Assembly: GCA_907165065.1 (NCBI GenBank)
Contig: OU015532.1
Span: forward strand, 43,130,839-43,194,838
Direction: 5' to 3'
DNA: 64,000 bases
Origin: Caprimulgus europaeus
Taxonomy: Eukaryota; Chordata; Aves; Caprimulgiformes; Caprimulgidae
Every line of letters starts with the position of its first letter. Position 1 is the first letter of the stretch. The position numbers and the translations under genes are program-made. Below are positions 1 to 11,240 of this stretch, piece by piece. Under the pieces are notes generated by a model. It was not told the DNA's origin, ran no database searches, and worked only from the letters and a program-made list of their open reading frames with translations.

Positions 1-70
1 GACTCTGCCCTACTGCAGTGATATTAGAGCCACCAATCAATAGATCATCAATGTATTGATATAAGGGCTG
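1..70 (-). pseudogene. ERV reverse transcriptase, YIDD catalytic segment
   Basis: The minus-strand translation of the first 70 bases contains the YIDD polymerase signature followed by LLIGGSN. It is separated from the LPQGY block by the CR1 insertion, where intact retroviruses have only about 30 residues. Truncated by the window edge. Confidence 0.7.
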
Positions 71-465
71 GAGCACCTCTCCTGTGAGGACAGGCTGAGA
101 GAGTTGGGGCTTAGGGGAGATCTTATAGCGGCCTTCCAATATCTGAAGAGGCCTACAAGAAAGCTGGGGGGGGACTTTTTATAAGAGCAGTTGATGACAG
201 AACAAGGGGAAATGGCTCTAAACTGGAAGAGGGGAGGTTGGATTAGACATTAGAAAGAAATTCTGTCCTGTGAGGGTGGTGAGACACTGTCCCAGGTTGC
301 CCAGAGAAGCTGTGGCTGCTTCTCCCTGGAAGTGTTCAAGTCCAGGTTGGCTGAGGCTTTGAGCAACCTGGTCTAGTGGAAGGTGTCCCTGCTGATGGCA
401 GGGGGGTTGGAACTGGATGAGCTTTAAGGTCCCTTCCAGCCCAAACCATTCTATGATTCTACATA
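70..465 (+). mobile_element. CR1 LINE 3' fragment inserted in ERV reverse transcriptase
   Basis: Typical CR1 3' end with AACTGGATGAGCTTTAAGG and the terminal CCATTCTATGATTCT. It sits between two halves of the reverse-transcriptase remnant, so it is younger than the ERV. Confidence 0.85.
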
Positions 466-507
466 CTTTGACTCCTTCTCTCAGAGTAATTTGGGCAAGT
501 TCTTGTT

Positions 508-1076
508 CTAACACACAGTGGCAATGGTTGGTGAGTGCTGGTATCCTTGGGGGAGACATGTAAAAGTCAACTGCACACCTTCCCAGGTGAAGGCAAAGGG
601 GTCTCTGTCCGCTTCCTGCAAGGGGACCATAAGAAACATATTTTTTACATCAGTAGTTGCTAAAATTTGGTGGGCTTGCTCCTGTATGGTTGCAACTGGT
701 TCTGCTGGGTTAGGCACTGCAGCTGTTAAAGGAGTGTATTTAAAGGACCTGTATTTGCATTCAAAGGCTGTTAATCAATTGTTTATCGCTAATCAATTGC
801 TAATTGCCACTTTCCATCTCGTTTATGGACTGGCCACTCAGGAATTGTAAAGTGAATGAGAGTTATTCCTTCCCAAGCCCCTAAGGGAAAGGAGTAAGCT
901 TTAACATTTACAGTCCCTGAGGGGGACAGTGCTGGTGTGGGTTGGAGTAATCCTGTTGAGGCAGTCGGGAGGCCGAATACCCGCTCTCTCCCACCCCAGT
1001 CTCCCCAGGCTCCTCCTTTCAGCAAGTCAAGCCTCAGAATAATCGCTGGAAATCTCCTAAAATCATGATAACCCAA
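508..1076 (-). pseudogene. ERV reverse transcriptase, amino-terminal part
   Basis: Two minus-strand frames carry reverse-transcriptase blocks: a KRDGKWQLAID block ending at 789, and an FTWEGVQ...LPQGY block at 508-717. They lie in different frames, so at least one frameshift has occurred. A stop follows the LPQGY block. Confidence 0.7.
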
Positions 1077-1893
1077 ATCTGCTTTCTGTCAGCAGCTAAG
1101 CCGTTGGGGTTAGCAACATCAGTCCAGTCCAGAGGGCCGGCACCTGAGCTCCCATGTTCACTAAGAAGGAAACTGGAGCTTTAAGGGGAGCCCAGAGGGA
1201 AGGTGATTAACAAGTCCCCTTAATGGTTTCTGTGAGCCTCCTTAGGTAGACCCACCCACCATCCCCTGGCTCACTTACTGGGAATGGTGGAGGAGGTTTC
1301 CCGAAGGCTGTGGCAATTCTCTGGTGGGGCAGAAGGAGCCATCCTCCTGTGTTCCTGGAACCAGAGGGCAAGATCTTTGGGATTCGAGGGAGACGGGATT
1401 CCCTTTAAATTCTCATGCTGTGAGGGAGAAGAGATTCCCTTTAACTTATCCCAAACTTTCCAAGATGGGAGTGGGTAACACATCCATCACTTCCCAGGAA
1501 ATCCCTTTTGATAGGCCCTCTGTCCATGGCATCTATCTTTCATTATCAGGAGGTCACATCAGCCCTGCCGACAGCGGGGTTCGAAGATTATGCATGGGTG
1601 TAGCTTTTATTCCCCTATTTCCCTCCACCCTTCTGAGATTTGCTTTGGGTTTAGCCTTCCCCTGACCTGTAATGTCCATTCACCCTCCATAATTAATTAG
1701 TTCTTCTGCCACCTCCCCCCATGTTATCTCTGGGGGACCTTCGCTTCTCTGAGGTTGAGGTTCTCTCAACCTGTCTTGTAATTGCACAGCATATGATTTT
1801 AAGGCCTTGAGTAATCCCCTTGTAAGAGGGTGTGGCCTTTTGGGGTCCACCACATACTGGGTAGGAGAGGGTTGTTGTGGAACAAGCGTTCAG

Positions 1894-2379
1894 TCATGCA
1901 TTGACTGAAGGCACAAGAGTTCTCTGCACACTTTCCAGAATGCGACCCACCGTAGGCGTCTCAATCGAAAAAAGGGTCTCCCTTTTCCATGTGTCAAGTC
2001 CACCTGCCCAGAATGCCACTTGCTGGGTCAGGGACCAGGGTTCTCTGTTATCAGTGGTGGCTATAAAAACTCCTGGCCCCCAATGCCCTCTTGCTTCATC
2101 CTCACTCAGCAAGATGCCGTCAGCCCCGATAGGAGACAGTCTCCATACATGGTCAGTTTCCATCTCTTGGGGTCCCTGGGAATATTTTTCTTGAATTTTA
2201 ACCAAATCAGTAGGGGAACAGGGGATAGTACAGGTGGTGACTTGCTGAGCTACTCCTGGGCCACCATCTACAGTTTCAGTTTTATTCAGAGGTCGCATTC
2301 TGGCTTCTTCTCTATCAGGAAGATGTGTTTCTATCACTTGTTCCAAATCTTTAAGAGGGGGCAGTGGTGGAGTCCCCAT
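1894..2379 (-). pseudogene. ERV gag-like fragment
   Basis: An open stretch of 161 codons with capsid-type features: a PCSPTDLVKIQEKYSQ-like helix and a WRLS...EARGHWGPGVF block as found in avian ERV gag proteins. It has no complete gag start or end, and stops separate it from the rest. Confidence 0.6.
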
Positions 2380-2445
2380 CCCTGGAGGGATTGAAGAGTC
2401 GTGTAGACACAGTGCTGAGGGACATGGGTTAGTCAGGGACTGGTC

Positions 2446-2518
2446 AGTGTGAGGTTAATGACTGGACTTGATGATCTTCAAGGTCTTTTCCAATCTAGGT
2501 GATTGTGTGATTCTGTAT
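2446..2518 (+). mobile_element. CR1 LINE terminal fragment
   Basis: Short 3' tail with GGACTTGATGATCTTCAAGG and GTGTGATTCTGTATAAT, between gag and the leader of the ERV. Confidence 0.7.
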
Positions 2519-2873
2519 AATAATTCCAACTCCTTTCCTCCACCAGAATTTCCACCATATTTTCTACACCAGTTTGGGAATGAGCTTCAACTAATTGTTC
2601 CCTTAATATCTTTTCACGCTCCAAAGCCTACACCAAAGCAGTGTGCAACCTTTTATATTTACCCCTTTGTGCTGTCACCTGCGCAGCTTCCAAAACCCCA
2701 CAGACCAGCACTTTTCCAAGTTTAAATTTTCCTTCTTTCTCTAAAATGGAGACAATCAGGCCTCCCAGGGAGGCCCTAATAAGCTGCAATTACATGGAAC
2801 AGTTCCCTTTGTCAGTCCTCTGAGGACTGTTTCTCCTCATGTACAGCTCCTGGGTATAGACCTGGTCCCAACG

Positions 2874-2943
2874 GTTGAGATCGATGGCTTTAGCCCTGGG
2901 GGGATCCTGTTGAGATCGATGGCTTTAGCCCTGGGGGGATCCT
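2874..2943. repeat. Exact 35-bp tandem duplication
   Basis: Two identical 35-bp copies abut (2874-2908 and 2909-2943), each beginning GTTGAGATCGATGG and ending GGGGGGATCCT. Lies in the ERV leader region. Confidence 0.9.
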
Positions 2944-2954
2944 GTCCCTGCTGC

Positions 2955-3780
2955 CAATTTAGAAATGTCAGTACCACCTCAGAGGTGGGAGGAGAGGGAC
3001 TAAAGTTCTCCAAATCCGCTTGTGCTAAATTAAGATGAAACCACACCAAGCAACCAGATAAACATTTTATTTATAATGGAAATAACCTGAACTGGGAAAA
3101 TGTAAAAACGTTGGCAATGTGGGTTCTTATTGGCAAAAGTCTAGAAGAGGGAAAAGAAGAGAAAAGAGAGACAGGAAAGGGAAGAGATAAGGAAAGATAT
3201 CACCATCCTTGGATCCTGTGATGGTCCCGAGACGAAGAGGGCAGTCCTCTGGTGGCGGGCAACACACGTGGCAAGACTGGTTGATCTCTGGGGTGGGTGT
3301 GTACATGGCAAGACTGGTTGATCTTTGAGGGCCCCTGAGTTTGTGGCTTTTATATGATTCAGCCCCTGCCCCTCATCAAGGACTTGTGTAACTCTTGGTC
3401 TACTACAAAGGCACCGTTGTGAAGGGTGGTCGCAGAGGGTCTTTTCTGAGAGGTCTTGGTGGTCGTTGAGCCCCTTCCTCCAATGAACTCTGCATGGCTT
3501 TTGACCACTTATGATGTTGTTTTGCTGGGACAGTCAGAACACAGAACTGCACATCCTCCAATGCCTTCTGTGTCCTTCTGCATCCCTCTAACTGCTCCTC
3601 TTGTCGTTGCTTTTGTTATGCAGAACTTATTGCTTGAGACCTACATGAACTCTCAGTCTCTCACACCCTGGTGATGGTTGCTCACCCTTTTCATCCCGGA
3701 TTAATTCTCTGCCCGAGGCTGTCAGCCTTGCTGTTTGCTTCCCCAGCCAAACACAGCAACAGACTGTTTAAATCAGGGCT
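2955..3780 (-). mobile_element. Possible 5' LTR of the minus-strand ERV
   Basis: Upstream of gag on the minus strand lies a TATA box (ATATAAAAG, 3355-3347) and about 280 nt later an AATAAA (3071-3066), as in an LTR. A TGGCAGCAGGGACAGGAT sequence near 2950 could be a decayed primer-binding site. Ends are guessed; no second LTR is in view to confirm. Confidence 0.35.
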
Positions 3781-4027
3781 GTCAGGTTTCTTGATAACCA
3801 GGAGGCAGATTATTTACTGTAGTGGCAAAGAAACTTCATAATGTTATGGTGGAAAGTTGTCAAGGGATATGAATGCCCAGAGCCAGCCCAGGAGCCTCCA
3901 AGGAGATGGTTTTGGTTTAAATTAAGACAAAACACTGTCTTCCATGGATTTTGGGGAGGAAATCACATTGTTGTAATGGGAACATTACTCTGAGCCTTAC
4001 TCTTTATGAATCCTAAGTGGAGGTTCT

Positions 4028-4110
4028 GAGCTGTAATTGCTCAGGATATAATTTTAAGGCATTAAGTAATCCCTTTATAAGAGAATGTAGCCTTTTGGGG
4101 TCTGCCGTCT
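4028..4110 (-). mobile_element. Second fragment of the same ERV gag region
   Basis: The stretch aligns with 1775-1858 over about 80 bases with scattered substitutions (shared blocks ATTTTAAGGC, AGTAATCCC, CCTTTTGGGGTC). It is too short to translate meaningfully. Confidence 0.55.
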
Positions 4111-4516
4111 CATCCTTAAATCTCAGGTTTGCCCTGAGAAGGGGAGGTGGCAGCAGGGTGTCTTGCAGAGCTTGGGGAGAGGTAGGCTGGAGCTGCCACC
4201 AGAAGGATGTGGGGTTATGCTGGGAACTGTAAAAAAAGTCTCAGGCTTTTCTGCCCCCAGCCCGTTCTCCCAGCAAGCCAAACCTGAGAGCATTTTGTTG
4301 CGAAGGGCCCAGCAGGAAGGTGGGATGGTTGATCCATTTTGCCTTCCCTTGGTCGACTGGGGATTCCGCTCAGGTCACTTTCCACCTGAGTTTGCTCCTT
4401 GGAGAAGCTTCCCATGACAGGCTGCAAAGCTGCACTCTTGTTTCTTTGCCTTGCCTACAACCCCTGCAAGGAGCTGCTGGTGCCTGTCCCTGCATCCAGC
4501 CCTCTGCCTTGTGCCT

Positions 4517-4695
4517 TCACAGAATCACAGAATGGTTTGGGTTGGAAGGGACCTTAAAGCTCTTCCAGTTCCAACCCCCCTGCCATCAGCAGGGACACCT
4601 TCCACTAGACCAGGTTGCTCAAAGCCTCAGCCAACCTGGCCTTGAACACTTCCAGGGAGGAGCAACCACAGCTTCTCTGGGCAACCAGTTCCAGT
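4517..4695 (-). mobile_element. CR1 LINE 3' fragment
   Basis: Inverted CR1 tail starting CACAGAATCACAGAATGGTT and covering about 180 bp of the 3' UTR/ORF2 end. Confidence 0.88.
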
Positions 4696-7600
4696 GTGAA
4701 GGTGGCTTAGAGGCTGCATCTCCTCCATGTGGTGTCCCCCGCTCCCAACAGAGTGTGAATACCCTTACTATGGTGTGAGGTTAAGGTTAGTGGCTGTATC
4801 TCATCCCTGGTGTGGACTGTGTGGTGATCCAACCAGGGCAAGCACAGTCAGAAGTGGTGCTGAACTGGTGATGCTAAGCTGTGGCTGCCAGCTCGAGGTG
4901 TGTCCTGAAATTCCTCTCCCCTGAAATAAACCCCAGAGGTGAGTTTTGCTTCTGGCCATCTTGTGCAGGGATCCCATTACCCTTTATTGTCTAGGGTGTG
5001 TCAGGGTGTTTGCCTCTGGTCCACGTGCTGGCACTGCCGTGATGCCGGGGAGCAGAAGTGTGTGGGGAGCAGGAGGCTGCGAGTTGTGCTCTTGCTCAAC
5101 CACGTGCAAGATGGGTACAGAGAGGCCAAAGTGACATTGCTGCCTGTCCCCTGTGGAGCAGTGCTGCCCTGGGGCCTCCAGGTTGGTCAAACAAAGTGGC
5201 CAGTAGCACTGACAGGTTGCTGAGCAAGTTAGCAAAGCCCTTAAATGTCACCTGGGACACCTTGCTCTCGTTGTCTGTTCCCAATAGCCCTGGCAGGGGC
5301 TTCTACACAGCTCCCTGCAGACAGGGACATGCAGAGACCTCAGGGCTGGGAGAAGGTCCTCTGCAGCCGGGTGCATGTGACCACCACCAGCCAGTTTCTA
5401 ATCCTTTGCCTTGCTTTCTCATGAGGAGGGAGGTCTGAAGTCCTCTGGATCAACCTCAAGGCTCACTGAGAGATAGGTGAGGATCTATTACCCTCTGAGT
5501 GCCCTGCAAGGACCAGAAACTGCCTTCTGCAGCCTGGAGGGGCAACCTGAAGGTTGCAGCTGTAATCTCCTCCTCCACAGTATGAGGGTGACAGTACAGT
5601 TGTGGGTGTCCTTGGCCATGGTTTGCCCTGGGAATGTCATGCTCTTGCAGCTCAGGAGCCTGGGAGCAAAGTGCTGTCGCCTGTGTAGGTGGTGGCACTT
5701 GTTGCAGTAGATCAAATGAATGAATCCTGAAATAGAAGGTAAGCACAGCCCGTAGCTCACCCCTCACGATGCTCTGAACGGCTCGTGGTTTGGATGCAAC
5801 CTCCCTACCTCTGTGCTGGGGACAGCTGCATCTCCTTGCTCATGCTGGACCCAGCATGGGGGAGCTCCTGACAGTTTTATTCATGTGGTGTAGGAGAGAT
5901 GACAGCTGGAATGGAAATTTTGGGTAGAAACAAACTGCACAGTTTGGGAACTTACTGATCGCTGCTCACCTCACTGCAACCAAAGCTGCAGCACACCTTG
6001 ACCAGTGTGCTCCCTTCCCTGGCTGGCATGGGGAGACCTTCCTCAGCAGACCTCCTGTGCAGGTTGCTCTTCGTAGTGGATCAGGGAGGGCTGGCCAGGC
6101 AGCCCGAGGGAGAGGAGAGGTCAGTGACAGATGGCTGGGAGCAGGAAGGGGGAGCAGGGACAGGATCTCAGCAGGGGTGGCGTGGGGATGGCAGTGTCTT
6201 TGGGAAGACTGAGTATCAGAGCACTGAAAGGAGGTGGAGGGGTGTGAGCTTGTGATGGAAACCAAGGCTGAAGGCAAGCGGTAGTATGTCAGCAGGGTGA
6301 GGATGAGCAGCAGCTCCCTGGATGGGCTCCCAGGCTCTTGTCTCTCAATCCCTCCGGTGTTCTGGCAAGGAGGAGACAGGCAGGCAGAAGCCCAGGAGAT
6401 CTTGGTGTCATGCAGGGGTGGCTATTAATAACATTTGCACTTTCCCTGTAGTTGAGCTGTGCACGTCAAGTGTCCTTGCCAGGGGAAGACAGCTTGTAAA
6501 CTGAAACGGGCTCCTGCTTGCACGCTGCCAGCGCCGGTGCCGCAGCAGCACCCACAGCCAGCTGCCGTCAGGACGGGCGCTCGTCACGGAGCAGGGCAAA
6601 GCTCTCGGGCTCATTTCCTTTGCTGTAACCCCGTGGTTGGAAAAAATGCTTTCCTGTCGACTAACTGGAGGTTTGCTGAAAGGTCAGGAGGAGCTGATGG
6701 CGTTTTTCAAGTCCAGACTTCTCTAGGGCTCGAGGCTTGTGTGTTGTGCTGCCAGCAGTGTTCTACACAAAGGTCCTCTTGCTACCCTTGGTGCCAGGAG
6801 AGGGATGCCAGGTTTGGCACTGTATGGAGGTAACCTGAGATGTCTCTTGCTTCTGAGTGCTGGCAGGAAGAGACCAGGCTGCTGGAGGGACAGAGGGAAT
6901 AATAACATGGAGGAAGAGCTGAGCAGGCATAGAGCACAACATCTCTCTACATGTCTAAGGTGCCCTTAGAGGGCCTGTTCAGTGCGTTAGGTGGAGGTTT
7001 GCTTGAGGCCAGTGGAGTAAAGTGGAATAATGAAGCTGAATCAAGAAGCTCTTCCTGATATGGGCAGAGCCTATGCCTGGGGGGACACTGCACATTTAGC
7101 CCTAGAAGTCAGCCTGTCTGGTTTTGGAGCTACCACCACTGCAGGAGGGATGGCTGCTAGCTGTTCGGAGAGCAGGGCCTCCGTATCGACCGATCCATGA
7201 GCTCTATGTCCTCTGAAGTTAGAAGATGCAGTTTTTCCTCTTGCATCCTTACTTGACTTTCCAAGGCTATTTAGATCCTGCCACTGAGGTTAGCTCTGTC
7301 CTCAGAGTGAGAGGTTGCAGCTTGCTCTGATTGCCCAGGGAGCTTCCTGCAGCAGCTCCTTACTCCCCCAGCTCTCCAGGGCAGCACTGTTGCCTGCCCA
7401 CACTCCAGGACACGTTCCTGCTTCAGCACCATCTCTGCCCACCAATGTTGGGCAGGGAGTATAGGAGGCTGAGGAGCATTGAGGGGTCTGTTTAGAAAAA
7501 AAAGCCACCTCCCAAGAGCTCTGATGGCAGATCATGAGCAGACCAGAGCTGCTGGCTCCTTCCTCATTCACAGGAGATTGAAATGATAGTGCAAAGCTGC

Positions 7601-9589
7601 TCGTAAGTAGAGTTGATATCCTAGTGCGTGCAGCAGTACTTCCTTTCCCTCCCACCCTGCAAATGCCAGGCTGCCTCCATCCAGCCTCTGTGTCTCCCTG
7701 AGCCAAGCAATACAGTCTGCAGAGCAACTGCAGGTGCCAACTCTTCTCCATCGTGTCTCAGCGACAAATAGTGGAGATCCCAGAGATGTGCTGGTGTTAG
7801 GCCAGGGGCTTCTAGAGCTTAGCTCCTCTTGGGCTCCTCTCCACCTGAGTGTGTGGCTCCTCAGCTGCTCTGCATGCAGCTCTGCTGGTGCACCTCAACC
7901 CTGGGCACCCCTGGCAGTCACTCCATCTGCTCCACCAGCAGCAGCCCTCAACAACTGCGATACACCATTTGAAGCTCAGATTGGAAATAAGTTGCAAGAG
8001 GTGGGGTTATCTTCCCCATCATATCTGAGCTGCCATGTGCTGCTGTTGTGGGCTGACAGATGGTTGCCTGGTAATAACCTTCAGCACTGGGTGGCCAGAG
8101 CGTGAGTCCGTGTGCTGCTTGCAGACAGCCCTGAAGATAAAAAGGGCTGTAATCAGCAAGTACCCAAACATAAATGTCAAGCCAAGGTTGTTCTAGCAGA
8201 TTTCCTCACGAGACTGTGGTGCAAAAAGGAAGGAAGCTGTGTTGAGAGATCTTCCTGCCCATAGCAGCAGCTCAGTGAACAGTACAGCAGCTTCATGTCC
8301 GTGGTGTATCTGGGGCAGGAGGGAGCATCTATTCAGCTCATTTGAGATGTAGTTGGACAGAACGTCTCCCCCAGCAGCTAAAGCTGGCCAGAAAGGGTCT
8401 GCTGTAGCGTGCCACACCCAGGCAGTGTTCTCTCCTGGGTTTTTTAACGTGTTTTATTTGTTCACACAATTTTTAACACCTATCGGTAGTGACGTAATTT
8501 ATTGTGCCCCGTCCTGCAGACGATGGGGAGAAGGGACAGGAATGGAGCACCGCAGTGTTGGGGACAGGCTGGAAGCAGCATGATCACCAAAACGTGCTTT
8601 TGCCCTGTGCAAAGCTGCGTGGACCTCGGTGGTGTGATAGTTAACCCTCCGGTGACCAAGTACGTGCACTGCTTGCTGTGCTGGGACTAGAGAAATCTCT
8701 CTGAGGAGGTGGCACTTTGGTTTTTGCTCTCAGTTCAACCAGGCTGTAGCTGTCCTGCTGCTGTTCTCTGGAGAGCATTGCTGTCCTTCCTTCCCTCCTT
8801 GCACTACGTTACTGAGTACAGGCATGGCATGTAGAAACTGAAGAGCTGGCTTCCTTGCCTGCCAGGCCAAACCAAGCCTGGCCTTCTCCAAAAATACAAA
8901 CTCAGCTTTGTCCTCATCTAAGAGAAGTAAGATGTCCAGCCCAATGGGTTGCTTGTGGTACAAGCACTAAGCAAAAGCTTCAGTTTGCACTCCAGAATGC
9001 AGCACGTGTATCCCATCGTACATGCATATCCCAAACAAAAAGGAAGCTTCTCACTAATTTACCTGTTCGTGTGGACCTCGGGGCAGTGGAAGTTTGGGTC
9101 AGGGTGTTCTCCTGAAGGTCCTTTGGTGTTGCTGACCTGCGAGTGCGTAAAAGGGCATGAGAAGAGCAGAAGGTAGAAGCGCAGCAGCAGGTGCCAACCT
9201 TAGTGGCAGTGGTGTGTGGTGTGCCCATAGCCTCGTAATGGGTAGAGGAGCTGCTCTTGTACAGCATGGACATTGCTGAGAGCGATGAGGGTGGTTTGTG
9301 CATGCTGACAGGTTGCCATGATCCTGAGTCTTCTGCCTTGGGAGCAGTTGAAGAGCCAGAAGTTTGCTTCTACCCAACTGTGGTTCTTGGTGGTTTTTTT
9401 TAGTTGCCCTTGAATAGATCCTCCCTGTTTAGTGGCTGGAGGGTGGGAAGTGAAGCATTAGCTCTGGAGGAGGAGGGTGCTGGAGCTAGCCAGATCCAGC
9501 TTCTTCCACTCCAACCTTTCCATGTTGAGCCAGCAGCTCTGAAACCACTGCAGCACCTTCCACCTGTGGCTCTGGGGCTTTCCTTGGAC
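4696..9589. other. Intergenic sequence upstream of DGKZ
   Basis: About 4.9 kb with many short frames and no recognisable protein, RNA gene or repeat. Base composition is moderate and there is no CpG island. DGKZ regulatory sequence or an upstream DGKZ 5' UTR exon could lie here but none can be shown. Confidence 0.5.
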
Positions 9590-9770
9590 TGCTGGAACAG
9601 GTTTCCCAGAGAAGCTGTGGCTGCTCCTCCCTGGAAGTGTTCAAGGCCAGGTTGGATGAGGCTTTGAGCAACCTGGTCTAGTGGAAGGTGTCCCTGCTGC
9701 TGGCAGGCGAGCTGGAACTGGATGAGCTTTAAGGTCCCTTCCAACCCAAACCAGTCTGTGATTTTATGCT
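9590..9770 (+). mobile_element. CR1 LINE 3' fragment
   Basis: Same CR1 subfamily as the copies at 70-465 and 4517-4695 (CAACCTGGTCTAGTGGAAGG), ending near CAGTCTGTGATTTTATG. Confidence 0.85.
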
Positions 9771-10464
9771 GCCAAATCCAGGCAGGCTGTCAAGCTTCAG
9801 TGGCTGGGCAGGGAAAGCTGGAGAGCCCCACTAAAGCTCTTTCCACCAGGAGAGGGAAGTTTTGAGCAGGACAGATGAGATGATTTCCCTAGCCCTTCTC
9901 TGCTCTACTCCAGCTCTCCCTGCAAGCTTCTACCAAATCTGCCTGCCCTGTTTTTACTTGCCTGGTTGTTTTATTTCTGTAGGATTTGCCAGGGTTTAGT
10001 TTTCATTTCCTGCAAATTTGGTGGGGCTGGTGCTTAGGCATTGTGGTTCCTGTGGGGAAACCAGACAGGCCAGCACCAAGGGAAGGGAGGAGAGGGACGG
10101 GGGTAGTCACCAGGGCTGATCAGCACCTTGGGGTGCAGGGGCTGTGCTGATCCCACAGCGGTGAGTGTGGGGTGCAGAGGGTCCCGGTGGGAAGATGACA
10201 CCTGCCCTGTCCTCACAGCACCCTGGGCTGAGCTGTGAAAGCCAAGGAGAGGGGGAGCTGTGGGGAGCGGGAGCCCCAGCAGTGTGTCTATCGAGCAAGC
10301 AGGTCCCAGCCCTACCATGTGCGCCCTGGGTGGCATCGCCATGTCCTCTCTTGCCTTCTGTCCCCTGCTGTCCCCCTGCCTCCCCGTCCTGACCCTGCAG
10401 CCCAGCCCGGAGGCTCACGGGGAGCCTATTAAATTCCTGGTCTCTCTGTTAACAGCCGGGCACG
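9771..10464. promoter_or_regulatory. DGKZ: DGKZ 5' flank
   Basis: Directly precedes the DGKZ ATG. CCTATTAAATTC (10427-10438) is a weak TATA-like element, and CTCTCTGTTAACAG ending at 10455 could instead be a splice acceptor for a UTR exon. G+C rises sharply only after the ATG. Confidence 0.3.
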
Positions 10465-11240
10465 ATGGAAACCTTTTTTAGGCGGCACTTTGGGAGGAAG
10501 GGGCTGCGGCGTGCCAGCGCGGTGGCTGTGCCCACGGGCAAGGCCAGGCGACGTTCCCAGGCAGGGCTGCCCTCCGCCTCGCTGGCCCAGCGCCGCCGCG
10601 GCTCCGGTGCCTTGCTGCCGGCCCTCTCCTGCCTGGGGCTGCCCCGCCGCCCCCGGCCCCGCCGCCGCTCCAGCACCACGCCGCCCTGCCTCAGCCCCAG
10701 GTTCGCCGTCCAGACGAAGCGCGGCGGCCGGGTGCGAGCCATCGATACCCAACTGGTGGGTCCTTCCATCCTGCTGGCCAGCCTGATCCCCACCGGAGAG
10801 GAGAGGGACGGGGCATCCCACACCAACATCTCCGGGTCCGAGTCTCCGGAGGACAGCGGCGTGGTCACGTTGGCGGAAGCTGAGCGGGGTTGGCGTGAGC
10901 GGTTGGCCAAGGAGAGGTGGTTGGCCATGCTGCCCCGGCTCCGGCCGCTGTCACGGGGCCCTCGCTGCCTGCGCCGTGCCTCCTCCCACCGCCTGCCCAC
11001 CGAGGTCGTGTACGGCCGGGCCACCTACGGCTTACCGGGCCGCTACCACCGCCTCAGCCAGCGCCGCCGCTCCAGCGATGCCCTCCGGCCCGGGCTGCTC
11101 CCCTCCAGCCACCTGCGGCTGCTGGCCCAGCGCCGAATGGGGGTGGCCATAGCTGGCCACCCCGCTGCCGCCTTCCCCGAGTGCTTGGGACCGGAGCCTG
11201 CCCACCACGCCGCCCCGGATGGCTGGAGCCCGCGGCTGCT
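10465..11240 (+). CDS. DGKZ: DGKZ coding exon 1 (long N-terminus)
   Basis: Encodes residues 1-258 and two bases of 259. It starts [10 protein letters not shown], the same start as the mammalian long isoform. The exon is CpG-rich, arginine/serine-rich and contains six RRxS-type motifs. The donor GTATGT follows at 11241; the reading frame runs open for 100 more bases into the intron, which is not coding because exon 2 joins cleanly here. A second possible donor GTATGG lies 4 nt downstream but would break the frame. An acceptor-like CTCTCTGTTAACAG ends at 10455, so an upstream 5' UTR exon is possible. Confidence 0.93.

Larger units (their letters stand above)
1..2445 (-). mobile_element. Decayed endogenous retrovirus, gag-pol part
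   Basis: Minus-strand retroviral remnants run from high to low coordinates: gag-like sequence, then reverse transcriptase. Stops and frame breaks are frequent, so it is inactive. A CR1 copy (about 70-465) interrupts the reverse transcriptase. No integrase or envelope is in the window; those would lie beyond position 1. Class cannot be fixed from these pieces. Confidence 0.75.

Noticed and set aside
218..559. 113-codon minus-strand frame joining ERV-like and other sequence
   Set aside because: It is a chimera across the ERV/CR1 junction, not a gene.
2837..3049. 70-codon minus-strand frame with LNWQQGQ
   Set aside because: Spans the 35-bp tandem duplication and the possible primer-binding site; more likely ERV leader than protein.
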